Of a stretch of 52,642 nucleotides of DNA, positions 52,428-52,642 are shown piece by piece (position 1 is the first letter of the stretch; each line of letters opens with the position of its first letter). Below the pieces are notes generated by a model that worked only from the letters and a program-made list of their open reading frames with translations, was not told the origin of the DNA and ran no database searches. Position numbers and translations under genes: made by a program. This DNA comes from an uncultured Negativicutes bacterium (GTDB lineage: Bacteria; Bacillota; Negativicutes; Veillonellales; Megasphaeraceae): NCBI GenBank assembly GCA_900752195.1, contig CAADUJ010000002.1:1-52642 (forward strand), read 5' to 3'.

Positions 52428-52455
52428 AAACTACCATACAATCGTATGATAGTTT
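52428..52455 (-). terminator. Terminator of the tRNA-Phe/tRNA-Leu pair
   Basis: AAACTA-c-CATAC (52428-52439) pairs with GTATG-a-TAGTTT (52444-52455); a T run follows on the minus strand. Confidence 0.85.
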
Positions 52456-52462
52456 ACTTGAA

Positions 52463-52548
52463 TGGTGCGGTTGATGGGACTTGAACCCATATGAACTTAC
52501 GTTCACTACCCCCTCAAAGTAGCGCGTCTGCCATTCCGCCACAACCGC
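52463..52548 (-). tRNA. tRNA-Leu (anticodon GAG)
   Basis: Long-variable-arm tRNA of 86 bases with encoded CCA. The acceptor GCGGTTG pairs with CAACCGC and the anticodon loop TTGAGGG gives GAG, reading CTC/CTT. Confidence 0.93.
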
Positions 52549-52562
52549 ATGTGAAATTGTAA

Positions 52563-52638
52563 TGGTGCTCAGGGACGGAATTGAACCGCCGACACGGGGA
52601 TTTTCAGTCCCCTGCTCTACCGACTGAGCTACCTGAGC
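52563..52638 (-). tRNA. tRNA-Phe (anticodon GAA)
   Basis: Complete cloverleaf with encoded CCA; stem GGGGA/TCCCC encloses CTGAAAA. Confidence 0.95.
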
Positions 52639-52642
52639 AAAA

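Noticed and set aside
1..52642. CRISPR array, insertion sequence or prophage
   Set aside because: No regularly spaced repeats, transposase, integrase or phage structural genes were seen.

Overview
The window looks like a chromosomal segment of an anaerobic, lactate-using member of the Negativicutes, most like Megasphaera or a close relative (inference). The grounds are a lactate permease beside a GlcD-type D-lactate dehydrogenase, Pta, a YedF/DUF3343 selenium-type cluster, CobT-family base activators, a LarC fragment, and ordinary bacterial signals (AGGAGG ribosome binding sites, hairpin-plus-T-run terminators, a T-box). I see no prophage, insertion sequence, CRISPR array or rRNA. Most genes lie on the minus strand.

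Layout. 1-2.6 kb: the 3' end of glutamate dehydrogenase, a CpXC protein, a LysA-like decarboxylase and an orphan RelB/DinJ antitoxin. 2.6-5.5 kb: a CobT-family enzyme, tRNA-Val, a gluconate 5-dehydrogenase-like SDR and an SGNH hydrolase. 5.5-8.8 kb: a tryptophan T-box controlling an ECF-type transporter in which a TrpP-like membrane domain is fused to an ECF ATPase. 9-14.8 kb: a Tat-exported HD-domain protein, a LacI regulator, the YedF/DUF3343/cysteine desulfurase cluster and purB. 14.9-19.4 kb: a MocR/PdxR regulator divergent from a PhzF-like isomerase, then Ada-AlkA and Ogt for alkylation repair. 19.6-27 kb: proS, an FAD oxidoreductase, a flavodoxin lipoprotein with a 49-residue membrane peptide, a small membrane protein, pta and a eukaryotic-type hexokinase. 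27.1-27.6 kb: six tRNA genes. 27.9-30.7 kb: a LarC N-terminal-half protein, a second and degenerate CobT paralogue, and a radical SAM protein. 30.8-43 kb: cstA, an iron-type alcohol/glycerol dehydrogenase, two GlcD-type flavoprotein dehydrogenases, two tandem DUF445 proteins, an MBL hydrolase and lctP. 43.3-47.7 kb: proC, an aminotransferase, an NCS1 transporter and a pyridoxamine kinase. 47.8-52.3 kb: a response regulator, a histidine kinase, a PhnD-like lipoprotein and an organophosphate antiporter. The window ends with tRNA-Leu and tRNA-Phe.

How the genes fit together. LctP, the D-lactate dehydrogenase and Pta fit lactate import, oxidation to pyruvate and acetyl-CoA/acetyl phosphate metabolism; CstA may move pyruvate or peptides. 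The T-box, TrpP domain, EcfT and second ATPase form a self-consistent tryptophan uptake unit. The last four protein genes look like a sugar-phosphate sensing and uptake system that combines UhpAB-type signalling with an HptA-like binding lipoprotein. The two CobT paralogues, one canonical at the catalytic Glu and one with Gln there, resemble the split pair expected for phenolic cobamide base activation.

All calls are from reading the sequence; no database search was run.
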